Origin: a candidate division Zixibacteria bacterium RBG-1
Lineage (GTDB): Bacteria > Zixibacteria > MSB-5A5 > DSPP01 > RBG-1
DNA: 64,000 nucleotides
Direction of reading: 5' to 3'
Assembly: GCA_000447245.1 (NCBI GenBank)
Contig: AUYT01000001.1
Coordinates: 1,978,001-2,042,000, forward strand
Shown here: piece by piece, positions 62,451 through 64,000 of the stretch
How the letters are laid out: every line of letters begins with the position of its first letter
Numbering within the stretch: the stretch's first letter is position 1
Notes under the pieces: model-generated
Told to the model about the DNA's origin: nothing
Databases searched by the model: none
What the model saw: only the letters and a program-made list of their open reading frames with translations
Made by a program: the position numbers and the translations under genes

Positions 62451-62760
62451 TAGGGCGAATCTTCTGACCTCGACCATATGCACGCCCTACTTTACCTAGG
62501 GGGTAATATCCCCTCTCCTTTTTAGGAGAGGGTGGTTCGGCAAGCTCACCATAAATAGGGAGAGGTAAGTTCTCTAAAAAAATACTAACCCCTCCCTTTC
62601 TCTCTCGATTTCACTCGAGATAAACCTCCCCTTAGAGGAGAAGGTAAAAACTCCCTCCCCTGGTAGGGGAGAGGTTAGTCATTCTGAGCGTATGCGAAGA
62701 ATCTCGTTTTTAAATTCTCTTATAGAAAACGAGATCCTTCACTGCGTTCAGGATGACAGA
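62451..62760. repeat. dispersed palindromic repeats (copy 2)
   Basis: The 520-base gap between yceD and the dockerin gene has no gene but several palindromes. GTAGGGCG (62451-62458) pairs with CGCCCTAC (62484-62491). CCCTCTCC-TTTTT-AGGAGAGGG lies at about 62512-62532, as at 23415. Further GGGGAG/CTCCCC-like repeats follow to 62675. An imperfect inverted repeat of about 31 bp per arm runs from AGTCATTCTGAG (62677) to TTCAGGATGACA (62759) with the shared core GAAGAATCTCGTTTT. Repeat density suggests REP-like or MITE-like units inserted in tandem. Confidence 0.65.
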
Positions 62761-64000
62761 CTATAAACAGCACACCCCAGTTTTTACTGGAGCAAGTCCT
62801 CCTTTGAAAACATAATTGACTAGGTATATTATGTCGGTTAGGTTTGGTGCACCGCCGCCCCCATTGGCATCTCCACGGCACAGAGGCACAGGCGCTATAC
62901 TCCCTTTGAAAACATAGTTGACTAAATAAATAATGTCCGTGAGATTGGGGGCACTACCTGAGCCATTGGCATCTCCGGCTCTCTCAGTGCATAATTGGTC
63001 TTGATTGGAGGGTGGACCTTCGTTGCCGGAGAAATCAACGGCTGTGACCCGATAAAAGTAAGCTTTATTCGGATTGCTCAAGGTATCGAATGCCAGAGTA
63101 TCGCTGGTGGCTTTCACCCTTTTGGCTGGAGAAAGAGAAAATCCAGAAACCGTGTCTCGGTAAATGTAGTAAAAATCAAAATCTTCATCTGTAACCGGAG
63201 ACCAATGCAAGCTGGCAATGATCGCAGTGCCTGTGGCTTGCAAATTGGCAGGTGGAGCAGGTACCAAGTTATCCAGTGAATAACCGGAGTCTATCGGGGA
63301 ATCATAGAAGACCACCGGGCTATTGGTGGCGGCTCGGACAAAGAAGACCGACCACTTTAACCCACCACTGACTGTTGAGTCCACTAAGGTTGGAACGATA
63401 CCGTTGTATAAAGTATCACCATAGGCAGAAAAAGTAGCTACCTGTTCCCAGTCAGCCGGCAGAGGACTGTTGAGACTGACTGCTCCATTTATGGTGAGCG
63501 AAGTCGAACCATCAATCCTTCGGAAAATATCATATTTCTTCACCAAGGTGTCCCCTACAGAGGTAGTCTTCCACCTAATTCTGACCTGTTTTCCCTGGTC
63601 ATTACCTACATCGGTAATGGAAATTATCTTGGGCATTGGGGTTAAATTTTTTAAAATTGAAACTGTATTGCTACTGGAGTTTGCCACTGCCAAATCATTA
63701 TCTGTATCCCCGTCTAAATCAGCAGCGAAAACTGAGACAGGCGCGTCTCCTGTGGGGTAGCTAACACTGGGAACAAAGGTCCCATCCCCATTGTTCATGA
63801 AGACTGAAACGTTGGGGCCCCACTCATTTGGCAGGACTAAATCGTTATCTGCATCCCCATCTAAATCAGCTGCAAAAACTGCCCAAGCCCTCACTGCTGC
63901 AAAATCATTTTTGGCAACAAAAGTCCCATCCCCATTGTTCTTCAGGATCGAAACGCTGTAATCACCAAGGTTTGCGGTTGCCAAATCAAAATCGCCATCC
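62761..64000 (-). CDS. surface protein with FG-GAP, fibronectin III and two dockerin repeats (5' part beyond window)
   Basis: The frame is open to the window edge, so the N-terminus lies outside. Residues near the edge are VCBS/FG-GAP-like (ADLDGDADNDLVLPN, ADLDGDTDNDLAVANSS), expected to fold as a propeller. A fibronectin-III-like region (around PPANLQATGTAIIASLHWSP) follows. The last 65 residues are two dockerin type I calcium-binding repeats of the pattern GDANG-x-G-APNLTDIIYLVNYVFKG. Dockerins bind cohesins in clostridial cellulosomes, but in FCB-type genomes they occur in many secreted proteins with unknown partners. Stop is TAG. Confidence 0.88.
   Translation of the reverse strand, partial: DGDFDLATANLGDYSVSILKNNGDGTFVAKNDFAAVRAWAVFAADLDGDADNDLVLPNEWGPNVSVFMNNGDGTFVPSVSYPTGDAPVSVFAADLDGDTDNDLAVANSSSNTVSILKNLTPMPKIISITDVGNDQGKQVRIRWKTTSVGDTLVKKYDIFRRIDGSTSLTINGAVSLNSPLPADWEQVATFSAYGDTLYNGIVPTLVDSTVSGGLKWSVFFVRAATNSPVVFYDSPIDSGYSLDNLVPAPPANLQATGTAIIASLHWSPVTDEDFDFYYIYRDTVSGFSLSPAKRVKATSDTLAFDTLSNPNKAYFYRVTAVDFSGNEGPPSNQDQLCTERAGDANGSGSAPNLTDIIYLVNYVFKGSIAPVPLCRGDANGGGGAPNLTDIIYLVNYVFKGGLAPVKTGVCCL

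Noticed and set aside
1-64000. tRNA, rRNA or CRISPR
   Set aside because: No cloverleaf pattern, rRNA core sequence or regularly spaced direct repeats were found by eye on either strand.

Overview
The window comes from a bacterium with moderate-to-low GC content. Its surface-protein repertoire points to the FCB superphylum: PorV/PorQ-family barrels, a gingipain-type (C25) protease, C-terminal domains of the type IX secretion (T9SS type A) kind, a TonB-dependent receptor with a carboxypeptidase-like N-terminal domain, FG-GAP repeats and paired dockerin repeats. An uncultivated FCB lineage such as Zixibacteria, KSB1 or Marinimicrobia is my inference; no rRNA gene is present to settle it. TGA is a normal stop here (purS, psd and rpmF all end in TGA inside start/stop overlaps).

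Layout. 1-1653 (minus): a DUF58 gene and a MoxR ATPase gene. 1934-2096 (plus): an apparently independent small RNA gene with a consensus promoter. 2186-21295 (minus): a surface block running from a C25/PorU-like protease through a PorV-like hybrid, an M6 protease, two DUF5683-like proteins, an NHL-repeat protein, a giant outer-membrane protein and an Omp85 protein to a UbiA prenyltransferase. It is headed by a structured leader that ends in an intrinsic terminator. 21533-27300 (minus): class II aldolase, a DUF554 membrane protein, then an amino-acid catabolic trio (aminotransferase, asparaginase, tryptophanase). 27604-32019: an accessory region with an orphan PD-(D/E)XK-like protein, a thioredoxin-like selenoprotein (in-frame TGA in a UxxC motif with a SECIS-like hairpin), a VIT/CCC1 transporter, a DUF6448 protein, the decayed 3' end of a second copy of the selenoprotein gene, and an SDR oxidoreductase.

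32029-40568 (minus) reads as one long housekeeping operon from a consensus promoter: truA, fsa, purB, psd, pssA, purS, purQ, DUF4321, tatA, an unknown gene, mdh, icd. 40783-44939 (plus): a small membrane protein, an MFS transporter and a GT39-TPR fusion. 44976-54241 (minus): a second surface operon (TonB-dependent receptor with an inserted array of Asp/Asn/Gly-rich repeats, a large secreted protein, a PorV-family barrel and an exported unknown protein). 54408-56001: a lipoate/octanoate transferase and etfB. 56238-62240 (minus): the fatty-acid/ribosomal cluster yceD, rpmF, plsX, fabD, fabG, acpP, fabF, rnc, lacking fabH. The end holds dispersed palindromic repeats and the 3' part of an FG-GAP/fibronectin/dockerin surface protein.

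The best-supported unusual items are the selenoprotein and its decayed duplicate, the two structured RNA candidates, the repeat array inside the TonB receptor, and the PorV-type barrel carrying LysM and propeller segments.
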